Source: Actinoplanes sp. TFC3
GTDB taxonomy: Bacteria > Actinomycetota > Actinomycetes > Mycobacteriales > Micromonosporaceae
DNA length: 64,000 nucleotides
Reading direction: 5' to 3'
Assembly (NCBI RefSeq): GCF_001553785.1
Contig: NZ_LOJP01000001.1
Location: 475,334-539,333, forward strand
This document shows positions 23,551 to 31,926 of this stretch, piece after piece. The notes beneath the pieces are model-generated. The model was not told where the DNA came from, did not search any database, and saw only the letters and a list, made by a program, of their open reading frames with translations. The position numbers were made by a program, and so were the translations under genes. Every line of letters starts with the position of its first letter. The first letter of the stretch is position 1.

Positions 23551-24228
23551 TCACGCCAGGGCGCGGTAGTGGCCGAACAGGGTTCGCTTGCGCAGTTCGA
23601 AACCGAGCGACTGGTAGAGCCGGATGGCGTTCGCGTTGCCCGCCGAGGTGTGCAGGAACGGCGTCTCCCCGCGTTCGCGAATCCCGTGGGCCACCGCCCG
23701 CACCAGCCGGGTGGCCAGCCCCTGCCCGCGACGGGCCGGGTCGGTGCACACCGCGCTGATCTCGGTCCAGCCGCTGGGGTGCAGCCGCTCCCCGGCCATC
23801 GCCACCAGCGCGCCCTCCCGGCGAATACCCAGGTAGGTGCCCAGCTCGATGGTGCGCTGCCGGAACGGTCCGGGCTGGGTGCGGGCGATCAGATCGAGGA
23901 TTTCCGGTACGTCCGCAGCGCCCAGCACCACCGCTTCACGATCCGGGGCGGCCCGCAGGTTCACGTCCACGAACTGGGTGCCGCCGATCGTGGCGACCAC
24001 CTCCCACCCCGGGAACGCAATGTCCGGCCCGCCCGCCACGCTGATCTCGGCCCCCGGCCCGACCAGCTCGGCCAGGTCGGCCCAGGCCTGCGGGTCGGCC
24101 GGGTCGGCGAGGGCGTGAAACGGCGCCACATCGCTCTGGTAGCGGGCGGCCAGCCCGTGCGTCTCGGCGAACCGGGCGTGCACCCCCTGCAGCGAGGACC
24201 AGGCCGCCTCGTCGAGCACGCTGCTCAC
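23551..24228 (-). CDS. GNAT family N-acetyltransferase
   Basis: 225 residues. The C-terminal half is an FR47-like acetyltransferase: AVCTDPARRGQGLATRLVRAV carries the acetyl-CoA loop (R/Q-x-x-G-x-G/A), and FLHTSAGNANAIRLYQSLGFEL is the family's closing motif. The N-terminal half is divergent and may help bind substrate. The GTG start overlaps the stop of the substrate-binding-protein gene (GTGA), so the enzyme belongs to the importer operon and may acetylate the imported compound or a breakdown product. The substrate is unknown. Confidence 0.88.
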   Translation of the reverse strand: MSSVLDEAAWSSLQGVHARFAETHGLAARYQSDVAPFHALADPADPQAWADLAELVGPGAEISVAGGPDIAFPGWEVVATIGGTQFVDVNLRAAPDREAVVLGAADVPEILDLIARTQPGPFRQRTIELGTYLGIRREGALVAMAGERLHPSGWTEISAVCTDPARRGQGLATRLVRAVAHGIRERGETPFLHTSAGNANAIRLYQSLGFELRKRTLFGHYRALA

Positions 24229-25190
24229 TTGTTCTCCAGCGGCAGGCCGGGCGGGTTGATCTCGATGGTGGCGACCGCCTCGTTCGACAGGTTCCAGCGA
24301 GCCAGGATCTTGGCGTAGTCGCCGGACCTGACCAACTCCTGCAACGCTGCGCCGTACGCCTTGATCAGGCCGTTGTCCTTCTTCGTGGTGATCGCGATCT
24401 TGCCCTGCAGGCTGGCCCCGGCGCCGGAGTAGGTGCCGACCACCTCGGTCTCACCGGACACCGCGGCCCGGTAGGCCGACCCCGGGTTGGGTCCTAGGTA
24501 CGCGTCGATCTGCCCGGAACCGATGGCCAACTGCACCGCCTGGCTGGTCTGGTAGTACTTGATGTCGACCGGCTTGAGCCCGTCCGCGGCGGCCTGCTTG
24601 CTCCACTCGACCAGGATCTTCTCCTGGTTGGTGCCCGAGCCGACCGCGATCTTCTTGCCGGCGACGTCCTTGGGGCCGGTGACCTTCCAGGTGGCTCCCT
24701 TCTTGGCCTCGAACGCCAGGTTGTCCAGCCGGTAGGTGGCGAAGTCGTACTTGGCCTTGCGCTCCTCGGTGACCGTGATGTTCGAGGCGCCCAGGTCGTA
24801 CTTGCCGCTGTCCAGGCCGATGAACAGGTTTTCCCACGAGGTGTTGTCCAGCTGCGGCTTGAGCCCCAGCACGCCAGCGACGGCCACGGCGATGTCCGGT
24901 TCGCTGCCGATCAGCGTCTTGTTGTCGGTGGCGGTGAACTCCAGCGGCGGTGCTCCCGAGCCCGCCGCGCCGACGCCGATGTGCAGCGTGCCGGCCTGGC
25001 GGACCTTCTCCGGCAGCAGCGCGGCGATGCTGTCCACCTTCGCGGGCACGATCCGCTGCTGATCCGGGCTGTCGTTGATCTGCACCGCTGGGGCTCCCGC
25101 CGCTGCGGGTCTGGGCTTCTCCTCGGGGGCGGCGCAGGCGGCCAATCCGGTCAGCAGGACGGTGGCGGCGAGGGCGGAACGAATACGCAC
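24225..25190 (-). CDS. Substrate-binding lipoprotein of an amino-acid-type ABC importer
   Basis: About 321 residues of the family 3 periplasmic-binding-protein type. A lipobox (LTGLAAC) follows the signal segment. Core landmarks are LHIGVGAAG, IGSEPDIAVAVAGVLGLK, WENLFIGLDSGKYDLGASNITVTEERK, VAGKKIAVGSGTNQEK and GQIDAYLGPNP. GTG 25190 has GGAG five bases upstream; ATG 25205, which overlaps the ATPase stop (TGATG), is an alternative without a clear ribosome binding site. It delivers a polar amino acid or related amine to the permease encoded upstream. The ligand cannot be read from sequence. Confidence 0.9.
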   Translation of the reverse strand: MRIRSALAATVLLTGLAACAAPEEKPRPAAAGAPAVQINDSPDQQRIVPAKVDSIAALLPEKVRQAGTLHIGVGAAGSGAPPLEFTATDNKTLIGSEPDIAVAVAGVLGLKPQLDNTSWENLFIGLDSGKYDLGASNITVTEERKAKYDFATYRLDNLAFEAKKGATWKVTGPKDVAGKKIAVGSGTNQEKILVEWSKQAAADGLKPVDIKYYQTSQAVQLAIGSGQIDAYLGPNPGSAYRAAVSGETEVVGTYSGAGASLQGKIAITTKKDNGLIKAYGAALQELVRSGDYAKILARWNLSNEAVATIEINPPGLPLENK

Positions 25191-25204
25191 AGCAACTCCG
25201 ATCA

Positions 25205-26005
25205 TCAGGCTAGAACTGCGGAGAGGAACGCCCGGGTACGGTCATGGCTCGGCCGGTCGAGCACCTGCGACGGGGGACCGGCCTCGACGATGCGGCCGCC
25301 GTCGAGGAACACCACGGTGTCGGCGACCTCGCGGGCGAAGCCGATCTCATGGGTGACCACGATCATCGTGGTGCCGGCGCGGGCCAGGTCGCGCAGCACG
25401 TCGAGCACCTCGCCGACCAGCTCCGGATCGAGCGCCGAGGTGGGCTCGTCGAACAGCACCAGCTTGGGTCGCAGGGCCAGGGCGCGGGCGATGGCGACGC
25501 GTTGCTGCTGACCACCGGACAGTTGCCGCGGGTAGGCGTTGACCTTGTCGGCCAGTCCGACGCGTTCCAGCAGTTCGCGGCCGAGCCGGTCGGCGCCGGC
25601 GCGGGTCCGGCCCAGCGCGGAGACCGGCGCCTCGGTGACGTTCTGCAACGCGGTCAGGTGCGGGAACAGGTTGAAGCTCTGGAAGACGAACCCGATGTGC
25701 GCGCGCTGTTTGAGGATGTGGCGCTCGCCCAGTTCGTACAACTTGTCGTCGCTCTGGCGATAGCCGATCAGCTCGCCGTCCACGCGTACCGTGCCGCGGT
25801 TGACCTTCTCGAGGTGGTTGATGCAGCGCAGCAGCGTGGATTTGCCGGAACCCGACGGGCCGAGGATGACCGTCACCGTGCCCGCCGCGACGCTCAGGTC
25901 GATGCCGCGCAGCACCTCGTGCGCGCCGAACGACTTGTGCACACCCTTGATCTCCACCATCGGCGCGCCCACCGGGTCGCTGATGGTGTCGCTCCCCGCG
26001 CTCAT
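25205..26005 (-). CDS. ABC importer ATPase, polar amino acid type
   Basis: 266 residues with Walker A GPSGSGKST, Q-loop FQSFNLF, signature LSGGQQQR, Walker B LVLFDEPTSALDP and the His of VTHE. The similarity to GlnQ/HisP-type ATPases is clear, including the FAREVADTVVFLDGGRIVE end. ATG 26005 overlaps the permease stop (ATGA), so translation is coupled. A much longer open frame exists upstream but only repeats the permease gene in another frame. Confidence 0.95.
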   Translation of the reverse strand: MSAGSDTISDPVGAPMVEIKGVHKSFGAHEVLRGIDLSVAAGTVTVILGPSGSGKSTLLRCINHLEKVNRGTVRVDGELIGYRQSDDKLYELGERHILKQRAHIGFVFQSFNLFPHLTALQNVTEAPVSALGRTRAGADRLGRELLERVGLADKVNAYPRQLSGGQQQRVAIARALALRPKLVLFDEPTSALDPELVGEVLDVLRDLARAGTTMIVVTHEIGFAREVADTVVFLDGGRIVEAGPPSQVLDRPSHDRTRAFLSAVLA

Positions 26006-26892
26006 CGGGTGGCTCCCCGGGCGAAGTAGCGCTCGACGTAGTGCTGGAAGAACGACAGCACCGCGGTCAGCACGACATACCAGACGGTGGCGACCATGAG
26101 CAGCGGCACGACCCGGCCGTTGCGCCCGTAGACGACTTGGACCTGGTAGAACAGCTCGCCGATGGCCAGCACGTAGACCACCGATGTGCTCTTGAGCAGG
26201 TTGACCAGCGAGTTCGCGGCGCTGGGCAGGATGGCCCGCATGGCCTGCGGCAACAGGATGCGGCGGAACTGTCGCAAGCGGGGGATGCCCAGCGCGGCGG
26301 CGGCTTCGAGCTGGCGCTGGTCCACCGAGATGATCCCGGCCCGCACGATCTCCGCGGCGTAGGCGGCCTCGTGCAGGGTCAGCCCGAGCAGCGCCGCCCC
26401 CAGCGAGCCGATCAGGTTGATCGTCGGCACCTCGGCCAACCCCGGCCCGAACGGCACCCCGAACTGCAGCGTCTCGTAGAGATAGCCCAGGTTCGCCCAG
26501 AACAGCAACTGCACGATCAAGGGCACCGAGCGGAAGATCCAGATGTACGTCCAACTGACCGTCCGCAGCACCCGGTTGCCCGACAGGCGCATCGGGGCCA
26601 GGATCACGCCGATCAGGAACCCGAGCAACGCGGCGGCGAAGGTCAGCTCCAGGGTGACCAGCAGCGCGTGGATCACCGAGCGTTCGAAGAAGTAGCCGGC
26701 GAACGTGGGCCAGTCCCAGCCGGGGTTGGTCACGAGCCCGTGCACCAGCTGCGCGACCAGCACCAGGACGGCGGCCACGGACAGCCAGCGCCACGGATGG
26801 CGCTGCGCCACGATGACCGGCTCGTCGGGGATGGCAACCGGTTGCGGCGGCGGGCTCGCGCTGGGCGGCCGCGCCGGGGACACGAGACTCAT
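26002..26892 (-). CDS. ABC importer permease, polar amino acid type
   Basis: 296 residues with an N-terminal Pro-rich cytoplasmic stretch and about six membrane segments. The ATPase-contact EAA loop is present (LEAAAALGIPRLRQFRRILLPQA). It has one permease gene only, so it probably forms a homodimer. It is first of the importer operon (permease, ATPase, binding protein, GNAT), 114 bases downstream of the GntR gene. The short upstream gap is AT-rich (ATATATATG near 26940) and probably holds the promoter. Confidence 0.93.
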   Translation of the reverse strand: MSLVSPARPPSASPPPQPVAIPDEPVIVAQRHPWRWLSVAAVLVLVAQLVHGLVTNPGWDWPTFAGYFFERSVIHALLVTLELTFAAALLGFLIGVILAPMRLSGNRVLRTVSWTYIWIFRSVPLIVQLLFWANLGYLYETLQFGVPFGPGLAEVPTINLIGSLGAALLGLTLHEAAYAAEIVRAGIISVDQRQLEAAAALGIPRLRQFRRILLPQAMRAILPSAANSLVNLLKSTSVVYVLAIGELFYQVQVVYGRNGRVVPLLMVATVWYVVLTAVLSFFQHYVERYFARGATR

Positions 26893-27006
26893 GCCGAAGA
26901 CGCTAAGCGCGGCAAGCCATACCGCTCAATGCCTATCGAATATATATGTTTAACGAGCTGGTGAACGACGGGTCACGAGTTTCACACCGTGACCCGCTGA
27001 GCTTCG

Positions 27007-27648
27007 TTACTCGGTGAGGGCGGCGGCTGTGCGGCTGACGTGGTGGTGCAGCAGGGCGGCGGCCCGGTCGGCGTCGCGGGCCAGGGCGGCTTCTTCCAGC
27101 GCGCGATGCTCGGCGCTGCCGTCGCGCCCCGGGCTGCTGACCACCGACCAGCGCCGGGCGAGTTCGCTGGCGGTCCAGAGCCGGTCGAAGGTGTCGAGCA
27201 GGACATCGTTGCCGCAGGCTTCCAGCAGTGTGCGGTGGAATCCGCGGTGAGCCTGCGACCAAGCGTCGCTGAAGTGGCGGTCGCCGTCGCGTTCGTACAC
27301 CGGGGTGCCGGCCAGGCGATGCTGGGCCGCCCGCACCCGGGTCTCCCACTCCAGGTCACCGCGCTCGATCGCCAGGCGCAGCGCGGCGGGCTCGATGGTG
27401 GCGCGGGCCTCGGCGAGTTGCTGCCAGCGCTCGGCGCCGGTGGCGGGTACGGCGAACCCGCGGTTGGGCAGCCGCTCGGCCAGGCCCTCGCCGACCAGCC
27501 GCAGCAGTGCTTCGCGGGCCACGGCCAGGCTGACGCCGTGGGTGGTGGCGAGTTCCTGCGGTTTGAGCGGTTGCTGCGGCGCGAAGTCACCGTGCAGCAC
27601 GGCTGATCGCAGGGCGGCGTACACACGCTCGGACGGCTGAGGGGTCAC
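27007..27648 (-). CDS. GntR family (FCD-type) transcriptional regulator
   Basis: 213 residues: an N-terminal winged helix (VYAALRSAVLHGDFAP, LKPQELATTHGVSLAVAREALLRLVGEGLAE) and an all-helical FCD effector domain (AHRGFHRTLLEACGN, EHRALEEAALARDADRAAALLHHHV), whose His residues usually bind a metal. GTG 27648 lies six bases after a TACGAT -10 box, so the mRNA is likely leaderless. A perfect palindrome just upstream is the likely autoregulatory operator. It probably controls the ABC importer operon downstream. Confidence 0.92.
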   Translation of the reverse strand: MTPQPSERVYAALRSAVLHGDFAPQQPLKPQELATTHGVSLAVAREALLRLVGEGLAERLPNRGFAVPATGAERWQQLAEARATIEPAALRLAIERGDLEWETRVRAAQHRLAGTPVYERDGDRHFSDAWSQAHRGFHRTLLEACGNDVLLDTFDRLWTASELARRWSVVSSPGRDGSAEHRALEEAALARDADRAAALLHHHVSRTAAALTE

Positions 27649-27665
27649 CGGCCCATCGTACCGGG

Positions 27666-27677
27666 ATAATCGATTAT
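27666..27677. promoter_or_regulatory. GntR operator candidate
   Basis: ATAATCGATTAT, a perfect 12-bp palindrome in otherwise GC-rich DNA, lies 17 bases upstream of the GntR start and abuts its likely -10 box (TACGAT, 27655-27660). Confidence 0.65.
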
Positions 27678-27725
27678 GCTTACTCGGCGGTGGCGCTGCT
27701 CAGGAGTAGCCCTGGCCGGCGGTGA

Positions 27726-28247
27726 TCAGGCGGCCGGTTCGACCCGGTTGGGCAGACCCAGGCCGGGGAGTTCCGTCTTCTCCTGAAGGATCGTGAGCCC
27801 CTCCGGCCAGTCGACGGTGACCGCGCCGGTCGCACCGGGCGGCGTGATGCGCATGCGTTGCGGCTGCCACGCGTCCTGAGCGTCGGGCAGTACGTGCACG
27901 CGAACCGTGGTGGGCGCTGTGGTGCCGCTGGTCAGGGTGAGCAGCGGGGCAGTGCCGGAGTGCGGCAGCGAGTACGAGCGGTCGAACGACCCGCCGGCCG
28001 GGCCGGTCAGCTCGACGGCCGGCGTGCCGTCGAGCACGCACGACGTGGTGGTCATGTTGGTCAACTCGATGCGCAGGTTCTCGAAATACTCGGCGCCCTT
28101 GCTGTACATGTCGCCCTCGTGCACCGCCACGGTGAGGTCGACCGCCGAGCACCGGCCCGGAACCGTCGCGGCATGCGCAACGGAGGCAACGGTTGCCCCG
28201 GCCGCCAGCAGAAGCCCCGTCGTCACTGCCAGCACTGGTACGCGCAT
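27726..28247 (-). CDS. Secreted DUF4232 family protein
   Basis: 173 residues. A Sec signal peptide (MRVPVLAVTTGLLLAAGATVASVAHA) is followed by the DUF4232 pattern: an opening Cys (GRCSAVDLTV), ENLRIELTNMTTTSCVLDGTPAVELTGPAGG with the second Cys, and PTTVRVHVLPD. The two Cys probably form a disulfide. The family is frequent among actinobacterial exported proteins and has no known activity. It stands alone with 213 bases of empty DNA upstream. Confidence 0.8.
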   Translation of the reverse strand: MRVPVLAVTTGLLLAAGATVASVAHAATVPGRCSAVDLTVAVHEGDMYSKGAEYFENLRIELTNMTTTSCVLDGTPAVELTGPAGGSFDRSYSLPHSGTAPLLTLTSGTTAPTTVRVHVLPDAQDAWQPQRMRITPPGATGAVTVDWPEGLTILQEKTELPGLGLPNRVEPAA

Positions 28248-28460
28248 CGCCCGGATCCCCTCGCCCCCGGCCGGGCCACCGTGGCCCCGCTCGTGGCAAT
28301 GACGCTAGATCCCGGCGGCAGCGGTGTGCTCACGGATTCGTGCCACGACGCGCATTGACGACGTTCCGACAAGGTTCAGACTGATGACTATCAATATATT
28401 GCGCTGACCGTCCTGACCGCCGGCCCGGACTCGCAGACCCCTGCGGCGCGAAGGCGTCGA

Positions 28461-28736
28461 TCAACGCACCAGCATCGGCAGACCGACAAAGGCCACGCCC
28501 GTGCCCAGCAGCAGAACGACGATCAGGTACGCCCGCAGCGCCGGGGGGCACAGACGCCGCACAGCGCCCCCGGCCGCAATGATGGCCGGCAACAGCACAC
28601 CGTCGTGAACGAGCAGAACGGCGATCAGGAACACCAGCACGCCGGCCTTGACGTCGCGATCGCCCCAGGCGCCGCCGGCCGCGTACGCCAGGATCAGCGC
28701 GCCTGCCCCGATCAGGGTGCGCCGCACAGCCCTCAC
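28461..28736 (-). CDS. Small membrane protein of the molybdopterin cluster
   Basis: 91 residues with three membrane segments (LIGAGALILAYAAGG, AGVLVFLIAVLLVHDGVLLP, LRAYLIVVLLLGTGVAFVGL). The GTG at 28736 overlaps the stop of the molybdopterin oxidoreductase (GTGA), indicating coupling. It is the last gene of the leftward arm of the cluster. No family is recognised; a role as membrane partner of the oxidoreductase is suggested by position only. Confidence 0.7.
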   Translation of the reverse strand: MRAVRRTLIGAGALILAYAAGGAWGDRDVKAGVLVFLIAVLLVHDGVLLPAIIAAGGAVRRLCPPALRAYLIVVLLLGTGVAFVGLPMLVR

Positions 28737-29914
28737 GACGCGGCCCGGATGGTGATCGCGCCGACCCACTTGGTCTGCAGCACCCCGGGACGATTCGGCG
28801 CGATCAAACGTGCGGGCCAGCCATGATCGGGGTGCAGGGGCTCGCCGCCCAGCCGCACAGCGATGAGCGTGAGCGGGTCCCGCAGACGCGGCGGTGCCAC
28901 CATGCTGGCCCGGTAGCGACCGTGCGCCTGCAACGACTCGACGTGGGCCTCGGCCCGGCGGGGATCGGCGCCGGTGAGCTCGGCCAGAACCTGCAGCCGG
29001 ACCCCGGTCCAGAGCCCCGTTGAGCTCCAGCCCTCCACACAGCTGATCGGCAACTCCACGGTGTGCTGGGCCATGGCTTCCAGGTCGGCCAGGCGCAGGC
29101 TGAGGGTGCGCGCCGGTCCGGTCACGATGAGCCGGTACGCCTCGTGCCCCCGGGCGATGGTGATCCCGGCCGCGGCGGCGGTCCGGTTGACCGGCACGCG
29201 CTGCGGTCCGCTGCGGGGCCGGCGCGGGGCGAGCAGGGACACCGGGGCCAGCGGCGCCGCCGTCTGAACCTCCGTGGCGACGGTGACGACGCCGGCCGCA
29301 GCCGCCACGGTGCCCAGAAACCCCCGCCTGCTCAGCGCCGTACCCGCGGCGACCTCCGGCGCCGCAGAGGTCAGGGCCTCGCGGATCACCGGCAGCTGCA
29401 CGCCGAGATGGATGAGCAGGGCACCGATGGCCAGCCAGGCCGACCAGTAGTGCCCGGCGGTGAAGAAGAACGGCATCGGCTGATACCAGCGCGCGACATT
29501 GAACACGCCGCTGACCACTTGGAACAGCGCCGCAGCAACCAGCAGGGCCACGGTGGCGCGTTCGGTTGCGTGCACGACCGAACGCACCGGCGGCCAGACG
29601 AACAGACGCGGGTGGACCGACCACAGCTTCGCGCCGAGCAGCGGAACGCATGCCAGCCCGGTGGCGACATGCATGCCCTGGGTCAGGCGGTAGAGCCCAA
29701 CCGGCCGCGAGGGCCACCAGAACCAGGCCGGGGGATGCTGGATGAGATGGCTGAGCAGCCCGGTCAGGAAGCAGACCAGAAACGCCGTGCCGAGCGCGAC
29801 GCCGAGCAGGCTCGTCAGCCGCGCCGACCGGGTCGTCGCCACCGGCGGTCGCGACACAGCAGAGCGCAGGAACGCGGCGATCCGGGTCAGGCCGCGGCAA
29901 GCGTGGCGAACCAT
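28733..29914 (-). CDS. Membrane-bound molybdopterin-dependent oxidoreductase (sulfite-oxidase fold)
   Basis: 393 residues. The N-terminal half has about five membrane segments with His residues placed as in b-type cytochromes (LLSHLIQH, HVATG, HLGVQLP). A twin-arginine-like SRRGFLGTVAAAAG at about 217 begins the soluble part. The catalytic domain has ELPISCVEGWSSTGLWTGVRL, whose Cys is the molybdenum ligand in this superfamily, and LHPDHGWPARLIAPNRPG, the pterin-contact loop. It likely moves electrons between a haem-bearing membrane part and an extracellular substrate. ATG 29914 has GGAGG eight bases upstream and overlaps the methyltransferase gene by 28 bases. The substrate is unknown. Confidence 0.88.
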   Translation of the reverse strand: MVRHACRGLTRIAAFLRSAVSRPPVATTRSARLTSLLGVALGTAFLVCFLTGLLSHLIQHPPAWFWWPSRPVGLYRLTQGMHVATGLACVPLLGAKLWSVHPRLFVWPPVRSVVHATERATVALLVAAALFQVVSGVFNVARWYQPMPFFFTAGHYWSAWLAIGALLIHLGVQLPVIREALTSAAPEVAAGTALSRRGFLGTVAAAAGVVTVATEVQTAAPLAPVSLLAPRRPRSGPQRVPVNRTAAAAGITIARGHEAYRLIVTGPARTLSLRLADLEAMAQHTVELPISCVEGWSSTGLWTGVRLQVLAELTGADPRRAEAHVESLQAHGRYRASMVAPPRLRDPLTLIAVRLGGEPLHPDHGWPARLIAPNRPGVLQTKWVGAITIRAAS

Positions 29915-30537
29915 CGGGTGCCCTCCGTCCAGGTGTCGAGCACCGTGAGCCCGGCCGCATCGGCCGGCGCGACCAGGTCGTCGATCGACAGCACCGCCCA
30001 CTCGAACGCGGTACTCGCCACGCCGCCCGCGCAGGCGATGCGTGCGGCACCGGCCCAGCTGCGGGTTCCGGGCGGTGCGAGCTCGGCGTGCAACCGGCCA
30101 CCGGCACCGAGCAGCTCCCGGCACCGGCGCAGCAGCCGCAGCGGGTCGCCGCCGATGCCGATGTTGCCGTCGGCCAGCAGCAGATGCCGCCAGCGACCGT
30201 GGCCGGGAAGCGAGGCGAACACGTCGCGGCGCAACGCGGTGGCGCCCCACGAGCGGGCCAGCCGGACGGCCTCGGCGCTGATGTCGATGCCGAGCGCCGG
30301 ATGCCCCAGACGGTTGAGCACCCTGGTCAGCCGGCCCGGCCCGCAGCCGACGTCGAGCGTCGCACCGGCGCAACGCTGCAGCAGCGCGCGATCACCGGGC
30401 AGGTGGACGCGGAACCAATCGGCCGCGTCCAGCCGGTGCGCGACGCCCACGTCGTCGTGCACGATCAGCGGAGCCGGTTGCCCGGTGGCCGCGCGGGTCA
30501 GAGCCGCGTCGAAGACCCCACCCGGCGCCGTGATCAT
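29887..30537 (-). CDS. Class I SAM-dependent methyltransferase
   Basis: 216 residues with the Rossmann motif I LDVGCGPGRL, motif II-like ALGIDISAEAVRLAR and LLLADGNIGIGGDPLRLLRRC. The N-terminal WFRVHLPGDRALL segment is typical of this cluster's methyltransferases. The ATG overlaps the DUF2064 stop (ATGA). The substrate is unknown; the setting with glycosyltransferases suggests a sugar or lipid acceptor, which is inference. Confidence 0.88.
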   Translation of the reverse strand: MITAPGGVFDAALTRAATGQPAPLIVHDDVGVAHRLDAADWFRVHLPGDRALLQRCAGATLDVGCGPGRLTRVLNRLGHPALGIDISAEAVRLARSWGATALRRDVFASLPGHGRWRHLLLADGNIGIGGDPLRLLRRCRELLGAGGRLHAELAPPGTRSWAGAARIACAGGVASTAFEWAVLSIDDLVAPADAAGLTVLDTWTEGTRWFATLAAA

Positions 30538-31154
30538 GAAACCACCGCCGCGAACCGGCTGCCGGGCGCGCACAGCCCGGCAACCACGCCCAGATCGCCG
30601 GCGGTGTCCACGTCGCGTAGCACGGGCATTGCCGCCACCTGCAGACCCTGCCCTCGCAACGCGGTCAGCGTGAGCTGCCCGGTTTGCGCCGTGGACATCG
30701 TCACCTCCCGCAACACCGCCGCCCTCGCGGGATCGCGCAACCCGAGCAGCCACCACCCGCCGTCCTCGGCCAGGCCCAGGACCGCGTCTGCCGTCCCACG
30801 AGTGAGCCGGTGCGCGGCTGTCTCGAGCAGCTCGGGGGTGACCTGCGGGGTATCCATGCCGATCAGCACGCTCGCCACCCCGGTCCGGGCGCTGTCGGTG
30901 AACCCGGCGGCGAGCCGGTTGCCCAGCGTGCCACCACGCTGGTCAACACGCCGCCAGCCCGGGGGCGCGGGCATGTCCCCGTCGATCAGCAGCACCCGAT
31001 CGGCGGCCGTGGCGGCGTTCACCGTTCGCACGGTGTCGGCGAGGGCGGCAGCGGCGATCCGGGCGGCTTGGCCGGGCGTACAGGGCGGGCACAACCGTGT
31101 CTTGACCCGGCCGGGCACCGGTGTTTTCGCCACCACCAGCAGCTGAACGCTCAT
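30534..31154 (-). CDS. DUF2064/TIGR04282-type glycosyltransferase-like protein
   Basis: 206 residues of the nucleotide-diphospho-sugar transferase fold: LLVVAKTPVPGRVKTRL at the nucleotide site, VLIGMDTPQVTPELL with the metal-binding Asp, and AVLGLAEDGGWWLLGL. Members are sometimes named after arsenosugar biosynthesis, but no arsenic genes are nearby. The ATG overlaps the GT2 stop (ATGA). Confidence 0.87.
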   Translation of the reverse strand: MSVQLLVVAKTPVPGRVKTRLCPPCTPGQAARIAAAALADTVRTVNAATAADRVLLIDGDMPAPPGWRRVDQRGGTLGNRLAAGFTDSARTGVASVLIGMDTPQVTPELLETAAHRLTRGTADAVLGLAEDGGWWLLGLRDPARAAVLREVTMSTAQTGQLTLTALRGQGLQVAAMPVLRDVDTAGDLGVVAGLCAPGSRFAAVVS

Positions 31155-31810
31155 CCGGCCAGCACCCCGCGCATGTCCCGGATGGCGCGCACGGTCCCGC
31201 GTACGCTGCCGGTGACCTTCGACCGTGTCCCAGCCGCGCGCCGGTGATAGTCCACCTCGACCTCGGTGACCGTCCAACCGGCCCGGGCGGCGCTGAGCAG
31301 CAGCTCCAGCGGGTACCCGAAGCGGCGGTCGCGCAGGCCGAGCGCGAGCAGATCGTCGCGGCGGACGGCACGCATCGGGCCGATGTCATGCACGGCGAGC
31401 CCGGTGATGCGGCGCAGCCGGTGGGCGAGCAGCGCGTTACCGGCCCGAGCGTGCACCGGCCAGGCTCCGCGTCCGGCCGGACGGCGCCGGCTAACGGCAA
31501 GGTCCGCCGCTGCTGCGCGTACCGGATCGGCCACCCGGGGCAGCTGAGCCGGATCGAACGAGCCATCCGCATCCATCACGCACACCACGCCGTCCACCGG
31601 GTCCGCGGCAACAATGCCAGCGTGCACGGCGGCGCCATACCCGGGCTGCGGCACACTGACCACCCGGGCGCCCAGGCTGCGGGCGATGGCAGCCGAGCCG
31701 TCGGACGACCCGTTGTCCGCGATGATCACCCGGTACCCGGCCGGCATCCGGGCGAGCAGCGCGGGCAACGCCTCGGCCTCGTTGAGACAGGGAAGAACCA
31801 CATCGGTCAT
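31151..31810 (-). CDS. Family 2 glycosyltransferase (DPM1-like)
   Basis: 219 residues. MTDVVLPCLNEAEAL opens a GT-A fold, with IIADNGSSDGS, VCVMDADGSFDP (the DxD site) and a late region VEVDYHRRAAGTRSKVTGS typical of polyprenyl-phosphate sugar synthases. No membrane helices are seen. ATG 31810 follows a TACGTT -10 box by seven bases, so the message is likely leaderless. It heads the leftward arm of the cluster; a GTAAG direct-repeat box lies 33 bases upstream of the -10. Confidence 0.9.
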   Translation of the reverse strand: MTDVVLPCLNEAEALPALLARMPAGYRVIIADNGSSDGSAAIARSLGARVVSVPQPGYGAAVHAGIVAADPVDGVVCVMDADGSFDPAQLPRVADPVRAAAADLAVSRRRPAGRGAWPVHARAGNALLAHRLRRITGLAVHDIGPMRAVRRDDLLALGLRDRRFGYPLELLLSAARAGWTVTEVEVDYHRRAAGTRSKVTGSVRGTVRAIRDMRGVLAG

Positions 31811-31856
31811 GACGGCGAACGTAGGCGCCCGCACGGGCGCCGGGGGCCCGATCCGG

Positions 31857-31876
31857 CCTTACCGAATGCTTACGGC
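31857..31876. promoter_or_regulatory. GTAAG direct-repeat box, candidate response-regulator site
   Basis: On the minus strand it reads GCCGTAAGCATTCGGTAAGG: two GTAAG units 11 bases apart, the geometry of OmpR-family binding sites. It lies in the 116-base divergent promoter between the GT2 and epimerase genes. The same pattern precedes the response regulator at 34215 (16 of 20 bases identical). Confidence 0.6.
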
Positions 31877-31926
31877 TGCCGCCGGCCGGCGCCGCCGGAG
31901 CCCGGGCGCCCCTACGGTCGGTCGTC

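Noticed and set aside
25205..26794. A 529-residue frame as a permease-ATPase fusion
   Set aside because: The first half is the permease gene read in the wrong frame; the ATPase starts at the ATGA overlap at 26005.
28461..30107. A 548-residue frame covering the molybdopterin oxidoreductase
   Set aside because: Only its last 91 codons are a real gene; the rest is an out-of-frame reading of the oxidoreductase.
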